Assembly: GCF_027359395.1 (NCBI RefSeq)
Contig: NZ_CP114778.1
Span: forward strand, 806,001 to 870,000
DNA: 64,000 nt
From: Prochlorococcus marinus str. MIT 1013
GTDB taxonomy: Bacteria; Cyanobacteriota; Cyanobacteriia; PCC-6307; Cyanobiaceae
Direction of reading: 5' to 3'
In this document: in pieces, positions 9,415 through 18,058 of the stretch
Layout of the letters: the number at the start of each line of letters is the position of its first letter
Numbering within the stretch: the first letter of the stretch is position 1
The notes under the pieces: model-generated
Seen by the model: only the letters and a program-made list of their open reading frames with translations
What the model was told of the DNA's origin: nothing
Databases searched by the model: none
Position numbers and translations under genes: made by a program

Positions 9415-10484
9415 CAACCAATTTATTTACACCAATAAATCTTTCAGGGCAGTATCTCAAGAATCGATTAGTTGTAGCGCCTATGTGTCAATATTCCTCA
9501 AGTAATGGAGAACCATCAGCTTGGCATCGTCGACATTTAGGAACTTTGGCTCTTTCAGGCGCTGGAATGCTTATGATTGAATCCACTGCAGTTTCAATGA
9601 AAGGGAGGATATCTTCTAAAGACCTTGTCTTGGAAAATGATGATCAAGTTATTGCGTTTTCTAACCTTTTGAAAGAAATAAAAACTTTATCAGATATTCC
9701 AATTTCACTTCAAATTTCTCATGCGGGGAGGAAAGGGTCCGTAAACGTACCATGGGAAAAAAACGGAACATCTCTTGACAAGTATCAGTCTGGATGGGAA
9801 ACAGTATCGGCTTCTTCTATCGCAAGAGATAAAGGTTGGCAAAAACCTCGTCAAATGAATATTGACGAAATAAATAAGACTGTTAATGATTTTGAATTGA
9901 CAACAAAAAAGGCTTGCTTGGCAGGCTTTCAAGGTGTTGAAGTCCATATGGCCCATGGCTACCTTCTCCATCAATTTCTCTCGCCAATATCAAATAAGCG
10001 GAAGGATCAGTTTGGAGGTGACTTTTTAAATAGATGTAGATTCCCTCTTCAGGTTATCGAGAAAGTCAGGGAAGTACTTCCAAGAGAAAAGATTCTTGGT
10101 GTGCGTTTGACAGGGGATGATTGTCTTAATGGGGGGTGGACAATTAACGACTGCATAAGACTTGCTCATAAGTTGAAGACACTTGGTGTGAGCTATTTGT
10201 GTATATCTAGTGGTGGGATTTTGCCAATTACAAAACTAAAATTTGGACCTTGCTATCAGGTTCATCTTGCAGAAAAGGTGAAATCTGCTGTGCAAATCCC
10301 AGTTCGCACAGCGGGAATGATTACAACTCCCAAGCAGGCAAATGATATTATTAAAAATGGTAAGGCCGATATGGTTGCATTGGGTAGACAATTTATCAGA
10401 GATCCATGGTTTGCTATTCGCGCTGCAAATGAGCTCTCAGAAAGATTTATTATGCCTAATCAATACAAAAGATGTCTTCCTTAG
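9411..10484 (+). CDS. NADH:flavin oxidoreductase, old yellow enzyme (YqjM-like)
   Basis: FMN-dependent ene-reductase of the OYE family with a TIM barrel, 357 residues. Cys26 in MCQYSS corresponds to the redox-sensing cysteine of the YqjM subclass, and the substrate-binding HMAH pair lies in VEVHMAHGYLLHQFLSP. FGGDFLNRCRFPLQV and the C-terminal GKADMVALGRQFIRDPWF are family signatures. The start is TTG at 9411, overlapping the upstream stop. These enzymes reduce activated C=C bonds with NAD(P)H; the physiological substrate is unknown. Probably coupled to the preceding hypothetical gene. Confidence 0.88.
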   Translation: MTTNLFTPINLSGQYLKNRLVVAPMCQYSSSNGEPSAWHRRHLGTLALSGAGMLMIESTAVSMKGRISSKDLVLENDDQVIAFSNLLKEIKTLSDIPISLQISHAGRKGSVNVPWEKNGTSLDKYQSGWETVSASSIARDKGWQKPRQMNIDEINKTVNDFELTTKKACLAGFQGVEVHMAHGYLLHQFLSPISNKRKDQFGGDFLNRCRFPLQVIEKVREVLPREKILGVRLTGDDCLNGGWTINDCIRLAHKLKTLGVSYLCISSGGILPITKLKFGPCYQVHLAEKVKSAVQIPVRTAGMITTPKQANDIIKNGKADMVALGRQFIRDPWFAIRAANELSERFIMPNQYKRCLP

Positions 10485-10681
10485 AAAATATTACACTTGA
10501 TAAACTTGATCAATAATCTTAGATTTCAACATTAATAATAGAAAAATATATACTTTATTGAGCAACAATTGTTTTGTTAACTAACGACTTATAAAAACAT
10601 TTTAATGAGACATTCGCGAGCTATATTTTCTAGAATATATAAAAGATCATTTAATTAAATAAAGACTTTTCTAGATTATTT

Positions 10682-11413
10682 ATGACAGTTAAAACTTCCA
10701 TTTTTATTCCTGCAAGATTAATGAGCAAAAGGTTTCCTAGGAAACCTTTTGCTTTAATTGATGGAATTCCTATGGTTATTTATTGTGCAAAGAATGCCAT
10801 AGAAACTGGTTTACCAGTTTATGTATGCACAGACTCAGAAGAGATAAAGTCTTTATGTGAGAGCTATTTTATTAATGTTATTTTAACTCCTGAATGCAAT
10901 TCAGGAACCGATAGGGTCGCTATAGCATCTAGTCAAGTTGAGACAGATTACGTTATTAACCTTCAAGGTGATGAACCGCTTATTAGCTCAAATTCCTTAT
11001 CTCAAATCATCTCAATGGTATCTATTCTAGATAATGAAGAAAATTCTATTATTAGTGGTGTTGAACCTATTAATTCTCAAGAAGCTATGGATATAAATGA
11101 GGCAAAATGTGCATTAGCAAAAGGGAATACCAAGATACAGTATTTATCAAGACAACCAATTATTAACAATGCAGAAGACTTGTCTGATTATATTTATTTC
11201 AAACAATTAGGGCTTTATGCTTTTTCAGTGGAATCATTAAGAAACTTTGCGAGCCTGCCGATGGGGGACTTAGAAAAGGCAGAAGGAATAGAATTGCTTA
11301 GGGGTTTGGAAAATGATTTTACTATATTCTCTTGTATATTAAATGATCAAACCACTTCTGTGGATACCCAGATTGACTTGAATAAGGTTATTAGCAAAAT
11401 AAAAAATAGGTAA
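10682..11413 (+). CDS. kdsB: CMP-KDO synthetase (3-deoxy-manno-octulosonate cytidylyltransferase)
   Basis: Activates KDO with CTP to CMP-KDO, the donor for KDO transfer to lipid A or surface polysaccharide. The N-terminal nucleotide-binding motif is IPARLMSKRFPRKPF (residues 9-23) and the metal-binding NLQGDEP is at 93-99 (Asp97); SGTDRVA is at 74-80. The length of 243 residues is normal. The usual RFPGKP reads RFPRKP here, a Gly-to-Arg change in the substrate loop that may alter activity. A second, more divergent homologue lies at 20537. The gene contains a perfect 30-bp palindrome over the motif. Confidence 0.87.
   Translation: MTVKTSIFIPARLMSKRFPRKPFALIDGIPMVIYCAKNAIETGLPVYVCTDSEEIKSLCESYFINVILTPECNSGTDRVAIASSQVETDYVINLQGDEPLISSNSLSQIISMVSILDNEENSIISGVEPINSQEAMDINEAKCALAKGNTKIQYLSRQPIINNAEDLSDYIYFKQLGLYAFSVESLRNFASLPMGDLEKAEGIELLRGLENDFTIFSCILNDQTTSVDTQIDLNKVISKIKNR
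10724..10753. repeat. Perfect 30-bp palindrome inside kdsB
   Basis: The first arm AGCAAAAGGTTTCCT is followed immediately by its exact reverse complement, with no loop. It encodes the SKRFPRKPFA segment. Confidence 0.95.
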
Positions 11414-11506
11414 ATGATTGCTATTCTTTATTTTATTCCTCTAGAACAAGGTTTTTAATTTCCTGTAGAGTATAAAAATGTTCAGATGAAAAATCATGGG
11501 CTTTAA

Positions 11507-11547
11507 AACCTAGTGATTTCGAATAAATCACACCTCTTGTCTAGGTT
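11507..11547. other. Two-part hairpin after kdsB
   Basis: AACCTAG and TGATTT pair with AAATCA and CTAGGTT, with a 5-nt loop and a 10-nt bulge on the 3' side. It lies 94 bp after the kdsB stop. It could be a 3'-end or processing structure; there is no clean T-run. Apart from this hairpin, the tRNA-Arg relic and the phased repeats, the gap from 11414 to 12124 shows nothing. Confidence 0.4.
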
Positions 11548-11741
11548 AAATTTAAAAATGTGGTGCACTTTTGACGGCTCTTTTTTCATTTAAACGAATA
11601 AGAAATAAAGTGGTAAAATATAGATATAGACTGAATAGTTCCAATTAATCTTTTCATGGATATGGTGCGCACTTTGATGCACATAACTTTTCAACACTTA
11701 GCGCTAAACCTAGTTATAACAATGCTTTACAAGAAAAAAGA

Positions 11742-11789
11742 AACTGCCTTCTAAGCATTGGGCCGCTGGTTCGAATCCAGCAGTGAGCG
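11742..11789 (+). repeat. tRNA-Arg 3' half (attachment-site relic 1)
   Basis: 48 nt matching tRNA-Arg from the anticodon stem to its end, starting AACTGCCTTCTAAGC, with two clear changes (one in the anticodon stem, one in the acceptor stem). The ~100 bp before it (11630-11741) resembles 17441-17545 before the second relic, as expected for the right end of related elements. Confidence 0.9.
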
Positions 11790-11846
11790 TACTCAAACAC
11801 AATTGAAATTACAGTAAATCTACTAAGAGCTACTACATAGCTGGCC

Positions 11847-11876
11847 ATGGCTAGATATGGCTAAATATTGCTAATG
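11847..11876. repeat. 10-bp phased repeats beside the tRNA-Arg relic
   Basis: Three contiguous 10-bp units: ATGGCTAGAT, ATGGCTAAAT, ATTGCTAATG. They start 57 bp after the relic. Similar 10-bp phased arrays stand beside two other attachment relics in this window (57338-57367 and 45452-45488). Confidence 0.7.
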
Positions 11877-12124
11877 TGCGCACATATGCGCATGCTGAAA
11901 CCATTGCAAGCACTTTATGAAAGCTCTCATCTAATCACTTCCCCTCGCGGGCAGATGAGCTACTGCTGAAGTTATGAGTTTTTTTATCGGTAAAAATATT
12001 GAGAGATCTAGGAAATTCAAACAAGCATTTGATTATCAATCAACTTCTATCAAACAAAATCATAGAAATCTAAATTCTTTCAGGTATGGAATATAATTAA
12101 TCATATTATTAATTAACGTTTAAA

Positions 12125-12802
12125 ATGCCAATTTATCAATTGGAAGATAGAGGTGTTGAAAACAAATTAACATTTTTTCATGTTCATATTCCAAAAACTG
12201 CAGGAACAATGTTAGAGCACTTCTTTCACTCAATTGGCTTGCGCCACTACGGAGCTGGACCCGAATATATGTTCGCAAGACCATATCTGAAATGTCCACC
12301 AAATCATTATGATATGAAAATCTTAGAGCAATTATTCTTCTTTGAAAAATTATATTCTTTCGCTATTGTAAGAGAGCCGGTTAAGAGATTCTTTTCCCAA
12401 TACCAATGGGCAATAAGTAATAAATGCAAAGGGCATGCCTATTTTGAGCGAATGACTTTTGAAGACTTTGTTATTGATTCATTTGAAAAATATTCATCTG
12501 ATGAATATTACTTAGCAAATTATATAAAGCCACAACACCATTTCATCCCAGAAAAGGTTAATAGAATATTTAAAATAGAGGATGGATTAGAAAATGCAAT
12601 AAGAACAGTATTTAATGATTTACAAATTAAAATAAAATCCAGAAATAAAGAAACTGATGTGGAGATTTTAGATGATGGTTGGAAATTTCCACGTACTTGG
12701 ACATCCAAACCATATAATAAAGATCTTGTAAATGACAATACGGTAAAATTGATCAAAGAATTTTATAAAGAAGACTATGAAAAATTTGGCTACGAACTTT
12801 AA
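12125..12802 (+). CDS. Sulfotransferase family protein
   Basis: 225 residues of the Sulfotransfer_2-like fold. The PAPS 5'-phosphosulfate loop is HIPKTAGTMLEHFFH (about residues 21-35), and the 3'-phosphate-binding segment AIVREPVKRFFSQYQWA is near residue 81. Enzymes of this family move sulfate from PAPS to sugars or other acceptors. In an island with KDO and glycosyltransferase genes, sulfation of a surface glycan is the likely role (inference). No signal peptide; the protein is probably cytoplasmic. It stands alone between two non-coding stretches. Confidence 0.8.
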   Translation: MPIYQLEDRGVENKLTFFHVHIPKTAGTMLEHFFHSIGLRHYGAGPEYMFARPYLKCPPNHYDMKILEQLFFFEKLYSFAIVREPVKRFFSQYQWAISNKCKGHAYFERMTFEDFVIDSFEKYSSDEYYLANYIKPQHHFIPEKVNRIFKIEDGLENAIRTVFNDLQIKIKSRNKETDVEILDDGWKFPRTWTSKPYNKDLVNDNTVKLIKEFYKEDYEKFGYEL

Positions 12803-12994
12803 CAGACGGTTCATAATAAATATAAATTATTGTTTACATTATTCAGAAGAAAAAAGCTAAAAAAATGCATAATATAGAATTTAATATTATCAACATCTAA
12901 AAGTATTAGATTTCTAAAAGTTTTTCTAGAATAGCCTGAATTTGATTTGCAAATGTAATTTTAGAACTTACAGGAGGCTCTTTTATACAAATAA

Positions 12995-14413
12995 TCAAAC
13001 TATAAAACCCGCTAATGATTTTAAATAATTTATCTGAATAGTATTTAACCTCAGACCTGCTCCCCCTTCACTTACGTATATAAATGTATAAAGAAGATCA
13101 GGATTCCATCCATTATCAATAAGTTGTTTTGCAATAGAGTAAATATGAAACCTATCATTTTTTTTAAATACTACATCAGATAAAATTGGTTGAACATTTC
13201 TAAAGATATTTAAATCTCTTATTATTTCATAAGAATCAGTTATGCAATAGAAATCTTTATTTATATATCTAGCAAGGAATCTTACACCTTCTCCTGTTTT
13301 GCTAATACATACTAAACCTTTTGATATATTCGAGGAGGCTATTAAACTAACACTTCTTGCCATCAAATCTGCTTGACTAAGTTCATTATTATCAATATAT
13401 TCTAAGGGATTCTTATTCCTATCTAGAATATATTTCATTGTCAAATCTATAATTGATCTCATGGTTTCTATAGATTCATATGGATATTTTCCCACAGCTG
13501 TCTCACCTGAAAGCATTAAGCACGAAGCACCATCTAATACAGAATTGGTAATATCATTACACTCTGCTTTTGTTGGATTAATTGATTTTTGCATTGTATG
13601 CAGCATCTCGGTAGCAACAATCACTGGAACACCTAACTTATTTGCTTCAAATAGAATATCCTTTTGAAGAATACCAATACTACTTGTGTTTGTTTCTACA
13701 GATAAATCTCCCCTATCTATCATTATTGCAAATGATATTTTGAGGATTTCTGATAAATTATGAATAGCTGTAGCATTTTCAATTTTAGCAATTGCCTTAG
13801 GTCGCCTATCTCCAATATAGGTTTTAATGTTATTTAAATAATCAGAATTATCAACAAAGCTGATCCCAATAAAGTCGACTTTATGTTGACAGCAAAAGTC
13901 TAAGAAAAATTTATCTTGATCGTTTAAGTTTTTTTCATCGAAGTAACTACCTGGGATATTTATACCTTTGCATTCCTTAAGCAATCCATCACATTTTGTT
14001 ATGAGAGTAATGTATTCGTTACATACTTCTTTAATAATAAATTTGAGTCTGCCATCATCAGCATATATTTCCATGCCTCTCTTTGCGATATCAAACAATC
14101 TATTATTATTTATTTCATAAATAAATCTTGATTCTAGAGGATATTTATCGAATTTATTTGAGACTAAGTATATTATTTGACCTTCCTTAAATTTGTCTTT
14201 ACATACTTTTGAAGTAGTCCTAATCTTCCTTCCTGGAATATCAACAAGAATAGAACTTGATGGTGTAATTTCTCTTATATTATTTATAACATTTATATGC
14301 CATTCAATACTATTGTGAGATAAATTTAACCTGAATATATTTACACCTAAATCGCATAACTTTTTAATTTCATTTTCCGTTGATGGACCAATAGTAGCTA
14401 TTATTTTAGTCAA
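12995..14413 (-). CDS. pyk: Pyruvate kinase, short island copy
   Basis: Converts PEP and ADP to pyruvate and ATP. Core motifs are present: KIIATIGPSTEN at the N-terminus, FRLNLSHNS (residues 27-35), AKIENATAI with the catalytic-site Lys-Ile-Glu, IMIDRGDLSVE, and VIVATEMLHTM followed by the PTKAE and MLSGETAVGKYP segments. It has 472 residues, the length of a one-chain enzyme without the extra C-terminal domain of the usual cyanobacterial form. IMIDRGDL replaces the common MVARGDL. Location inside the tRNA island suggests an acquired second copy. Because KDO synthesis consumes PEP, a link with the kds genes is possible but unproven. Confidence 0.88.
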   Translation of the reverse strand: MTKIIATIGPSTENEIKKLCDLGVNIFRLNLSHNSIEWHINVINNIREITPSSSILVDIPGRKIRTTSKVCKDKFKEGQIIYLVSNKFDKYPLESRFIYEINNNRLFDIAKRGMEIYADDGRLKFIIKEVCNEYITLITKCDGLLKECKGINIPGSYFDEKNLNDQDKFFLDFCCQHKVDFIGISFVDNSDYLNNIKTYIGDRRPKAIAKIENATAIHNLSEILKISFAIMIDRGDLSVETNTSSIGILQKDILFEANKLGVPVIVATEMLHTMQKSINPTKAECNDITNSVLDGASCLMLSGETAVGKYPYESIETMRSIIDLTMKYILDRNKNPLEYIDNNELSQADLMARSVSLIASSNISKGLVCISKTGEGVRFLARYINKDFYCITDSYEIIRDLNIFRNVQPILSDVVFKKNDRFHIYSIAKQLIDNGWNPDLLYTFIYVSEGGAGLRLNTIQINYLKSLAGFIV

Positions 14414-14554
14414 TTTCCTAAATTAGATCTTGTTTTGACAAAATATTAGATACCTGATATCTAATTAACAAATAAGGCACGTTATTTAAATTTCTTATAA
14501 ATATACTAACTATAATAACACTGATTTAGAAATCATGTCTTTACTAGCTCAAAA

Positions 14555-14752
14555 ATGCTTATCAGTAATCACACTAATGCATTCTTTACAGCAAGTCCTA
14601 AGACACCTAAGAGACGTAAAACACCTAAAACACCTGAAAAGAGCCATAAAAAGAAATAAAAATAATAGATATGAATAGATATAAGTAGTAAGTGTTCAAA
14701 AAAACGTGAGTCACCTAAGACACTTTTAATGTCCAACTACTCCACATGCAGT
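14555..14752. other. Possible replication-origin or helicase-end relic
   Basis: Holds CACCTAA/CACCTGA repeats at 14604, 14622, 14631 and 14712, an AT-rich tract, then AACGTGAGTCACCTAAGAC. Its right part (14650-14752) recurs inverted at 48306-48406. The layout resembles 52280-52440 downstream of the intact element's helicase. The repeats are also readable as the 34-residue tail of an ORF ending at 14659 (KTPKRRKTPKTPEK), so they could be coding remains. The rest of the 825-bp gap shows only a 42-codon ORF at 15044-15172. Confidence 0.4.
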
Positions 14753-15043
14753 AGGACATTTCCTCCTAATCGTTTGTTAGCAGTAGTTTTCGGTTGAAAA
14801 GATGTAAAAATTCGCAGAAGCGTTCGTAAAATCAGAAAATAAGGATAAAAAAACGCTTATAAAAAACACTTAAAAAGACGCTGATTTCTTACGTCGAGGT
14901 AGCTATTGGATAGTTAGTTGCGTAAGGAATAAAACTCAAGTCGACATGAGACTTCAAGAGGGGTTAGAAGAGACTAATCCTAGGTCTAGCTGCAAATAGC
15001 ATCCAATAGGAGCAGTAAAAACGTTCAAGCAGAACATCCATTT

Positions 15044-15172
15044 ATGGAAAAACTTTCCTCTTGCGTTGTAGGTGAATATAGTTTTTCTGGTAGGCATGCC
15101 TTAATTGATTCTGGATTAAAACACGCAGAAAACATTACGGCGACTGCTGATGATGCAGAGGCTCAACATTAA
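15044..15172 (+). CDS. Possible small ORF, 42 residues
   Basis: ATG frame (MEKLSSCVVGEYSFSGRHAL at the N-terminus) in the gap before the TPR gene. No recognisable family and no clear ribosome-binding site. It may be a gene fragment. Confidence 0.25.
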   Translation: MEKLSSCVVGEYSFSGRHALIDSGLKHAENITATADDAEAQH

Positions 15173-15199
15173 TTTTTAACTCAAAACTTTAGTGCAAGG

Positions 15200-15205
15200 T
15201 ATAAT
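15200..15205 (+). promoter_or_regulatory. TPR-family promoter -10 box
   Basis: TATAAT in the context AGTGCAAGG-TATAATTCTCAT, 34 bp before the start codon. The same TATAATnCTnAT arrangement precedes the TPR genes at 24847, 57588 and 48050. Confidence 0.6.
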
Positions 15206-15238
15206 TCTCATTGATAGATCCTTTTCAAAACAAATAAT

Positions 15239-17296
15239 TTGACCGAAGGAAAAAGAAATCACAAGCAATCAGGATTTGAAGTAGAAACATTCCCAGTTCC
15301 ATTTGCTTTAGAAGAAACACAAGAGAATTTTACAAGTATCTCACTCACTTCTTTTCAAAAACCTAAAGAACAAATAATTAATCAAGCATTCAAGTTTCAT
15401 TCACAAGGAAATATACCAGAAGCATTAAAGTATTATGAATACTTTATAAATCAAGGATATAAAGATCACAGAGTTTTTTCTAATTATGGAATCATCTTAA
15501 AAACTCTTGGTAAGTTAAAAGAAGCAGAATTATCAATCCGGAAAGCAATTAAACTTAATCCTGATTATGCAGAGGCTTATTTAAATCTTGGAAATGTACT
15601 TAATAATCTGTACAACTTAAAAGGTGCTGAAAAATCCTATCGCAAAGCAATTGAACTTAATCCTAATTTTGCTAAGGCACATTCAAATCTAGGAACCCTT
15701 CTAAAAGATCTTGGTAAATTAGAAGAAGCAGAATTATCAACTCGTAAAGCGATTCAACTTAAACCTAACTTCGCAGAGGCATATTCAAATCTAGGAACCA
15801 TATCTCATACTCTTGGTAAAATATCAGATTCATATAAATATTTGTTATCTGCATCTAAGTATGCCCCAAATAATATTTTTTATTTTATAAATGCGAATCT
15901 AAGACTTTCTACAATAATGAAAAGTAATTCACAAATCGATAAAGAAAGAAGTCAATATAAACAAGCAATCAATCGTTTAAAAAATAAGAAAAATATGTAT
16001 TATCAAGAACCCATGTCATTCATTACTAGTATTTTTTATTTAGCCTACCAAAATAGGGCCGATGACAGAGAGATTCTTGAAGAATTTTCTGACGTAATTT
16101 CAAAGGCAAATGGAATGATATGCAATGGATTTACGCAAGAACAATACTTATTTTCGTCAAGCAAAAGAAAAAATTTTAAAATAGGAGTTTGCTCTATGTT
16201 TCTTTATAAAAATCATAGTGTAGGTAAATGTTTCATTAACGTCTTAAAAGACTTATCAGAGACTGATATTGACATGACATTATATGTTATTCCTAATAAT
16301 CAAAGTAATTATTTAACAAAAGAAAAATATCTAAGAAAAGAAAATTATATAAGAAAAGAACGTAATGCGTATTTTAAAAAAATAATTAATTTACCTAATA
16401 ATCCACAAATGGCATCAAAAAAAATACTTTCAGATCAACTAGATTTGATCTTTTATCCAGATATTGGTATGGACAGTTTTTCATATATTATGGCTTTATC
16501 AAGATTAGCATTAGTGCAAGTTACTAGCTTGGGACATGGCTCTACATCGGGTATTAAAAATATTGATTATTATATAACTCATAGAAATGAACCTGAAAAA
16601 TCAGATTTAGAATATACAGAGACCTTAATAAGATTTAGAAGATTACCTTTCAATTTCGCTGTTCCAGAAATAGATGAAAACAACATTAAACTTAAAAATA
16701 TACTAAATTCAAAAAGTAGATTCTATATTGGCTTAATTCAATCATTAGTTAAAATTCATCCAAATTTTGACGAAATACTTGAGTCAATCTTATCAAAAAT
16801 TGATAACTCATATTTAGTTATAATTACAGATAAGAGTAATTATAACTTCAAAACACTCCAAGATCGATGGAACAAAAAAAATGAATTATTGATAGAAAGA
16901 TCAATTTTTATTAATAGTACTGGGAGAGATGATTTTCTCAACATAACAAGAAGCTGCGATATAATGTTAGATCCTTTCTACTTTGGAGGTGGCGTAACTT
17001 TTTATGAGGCAATGGCTTATGGAATCCCATTTATCACTTACCCTCATAATCAAAAAGTGAGGATAGTCTCAGCAGGTTATGAACAAATGAAAATAAAAAA
17101 TCCACCTATCGCTAAATCTCCAGAGGATTATATTAATTGGTGTATAAAGTATTCTCAAGATAAATTATTATTAGAATCAATAAAAAAAGAATTAAAACAA
17201 CAAGCAGAAAAATATTTATTCAATGACAATGAAATATACAAAGATTACTATGAGTTCTTTACAGATTCTATTAAAAAAGCAAGGGAATATATTTGA
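15239..17296 (+). CDS. TPR protein with GT41 (OGT/SPINDLY-like) glycosyltransferase domain
   Basis: 685 residues. The N-terminal tag (GKRNHKQSGFEVETFPVPFAL) leads into about five TPR units (residues ~40-210), then a linker and a GT-B domain from about residue 313. GT41-like features are KNHSVGKC, the Lys-containing QSLVKIHPNFDE, GHGSTSGIKNIDYYI and the donor-side DPFYFGGGVTFYEAMAYGIP near residue 577. GT41 enzymes add sugars to Ser/Thr of proteins, with the TPR choosing the target; the donor sugar cannot be read here. Start is TTG at 15239, aligned with the GTG starts of the sister genes. It lies at the right edge of segment B. The most divergent GT41 copy in the window. Confidence 0.85.
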   Translation: MTEGKRNHKQSGFEVETFPVPFALEETQENFTSISLTSFQKPKEQIINQAFKFHSQGNIPEALKYYEYFINQGYKDHRVFSNYGIILKTLGKLKEAELSIRKAIKLNPDYAEAYLNLGNVLNNLYNLKGAEKSYRKAIELNPNFAKAHSNLGTLLKDLGKLEEAELSTRKAIQLKPNFAEAYSNLGTISHTLGKISDSYKYLLSASKYAPNNIFYFINANLRLSTIMKSNSQIDKERSQYKQAINRLKNKKNMYYQEPMSFITSIFYLAYQNRADDREILEEFSDVISKANGMICNGFTQEQYLFSSSKRKNFKIGVCSMFLYKNHSVGKCFINVLKDLSETDIDMTLYVIPNNQSNYLTKEKYLRKENYIRKERNAYFKKIINLPNNPQMASKKILSDQLDLIFYPDIGMDSFSYIMALSRLALVQVTSLGHGSTSGIKNIDYYITHRNEPEKSDLEYTETLIRFRRLPFNFAVPEIDENNIKLKNILNSKSRFYIGLIQSLVKIHPNFDEILESILSKIDNSYLVIITDKSNYNFKTLQDRWNKKNELLIERSIFINSTGRDDFLNITRSCDIMLDPFYFGGGVTFYEAMAYGIPFITYPHNQKVRIVSAGYEQMKIKNPPIAKSPEDYINWCIKYSQDKLLLESIKKELKQQAEKYLFNDNEIYKDYYEFFTDSIKKAREYI

Positions 17297-17545
17297 TATT
17301 TATCAAATATTAATTAAATTAATTATCTAAAAATATAATTGATGAGGTTAAACTAATTAAAGACTTTAATAGTCCTATTGAGCTCTTCATTTATTACTTA
17401 AGATCAATTAGATATATAAAGATGCTTGGATATAGTCATCTACTGAATAATTTCAAAAAATATTGCCATGGATATTCTACCCTGCCATTACTTTATAATA
17501 CTTAGTGCTAAACCTTGTTATACCAATCCTTTACAAGAGAAAAGT

Positions 17546-17593
17546 AACTACCTACTAAACAGTGGGGCGCTGGTTCGAATCCAGCAGGGAGCG
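17546..17593 (+). repeat. tRNA-Arg 3' half (attachment-site relic 2)
   Basis: 48 nt matching the tRNA-Arg 3' half with four to five changes, several in the anticodon arm; it ends CCAGCAGGGAGCG. It is followed directly by the second copy of the left leader repeat, so a third element once began here. Confidence 0.88.
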
Positions 17594-17869
17594 TAGGCAA
17601 AATATAGTGATACCAATAGACTTCAAAGATCAGGGATTCTGTGAGTCATCTTGATATGTCGTGATACTTGCCGTTATGGAACTTCAGCACCAAAATATGC
17701 ACCATAAGCATTTATTCATACCATCGAAATGGCCGCTTGTATTTGGATCAAAAAAAATTCAAATAAACAACCCAAGATAGTAGAGTAATATGAAAATGAG
17801 ACTCTCCAAAAGCGATATTAGTTAACCTGCGCCTAGAGAGTTTGTTCCGATTTTCTATAAAAAATTTGT
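17594..17869. repeat. Left-end leader repeat, copy 2
   Basis: Repeat of 8647-8924, including the ACTCTC/GAGAGT inverted pair. It marks the left end of a third island segment carrying the aminotransferase and KDO genes. No matching right end is visible. The remaining bases from 17297 to 17440 and from 17870 to 18058 show no supported gene. Confidence 0.8.
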
Positions 17870-18058
17870 TAAGTAAAACTTCAGTTAATAAATCAAGTAA
17901 ATTTTTGCCTGATTTGAATTTATTTCAGGGAGATATATGCTCTGAAAACATTAAAACAAGTAGTAAATATGTTTTTATTCTGTTAAGTCAGATTTTATGG
18001 TATATCATCGAATCCTTTCCAGTTGTGATTAACAATTGCAATAAGATGCTTAATAAAA

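Larger units (their letters stand above)
11742..17593. mobile_element. Island segment B in tRNA-Arg (integrated-element footprint)
   Basis: Bounded by two tRNA-Arg 3'-half relics. It contains a sulfotransferase, a pyruvate kinase, a possible replication-origin relic and a TPR-glycosyltransferase. No integrase is present. Together with segment A it shows that at least two elements inserted in tandem in the same tRNA. Confidence 0.55.
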
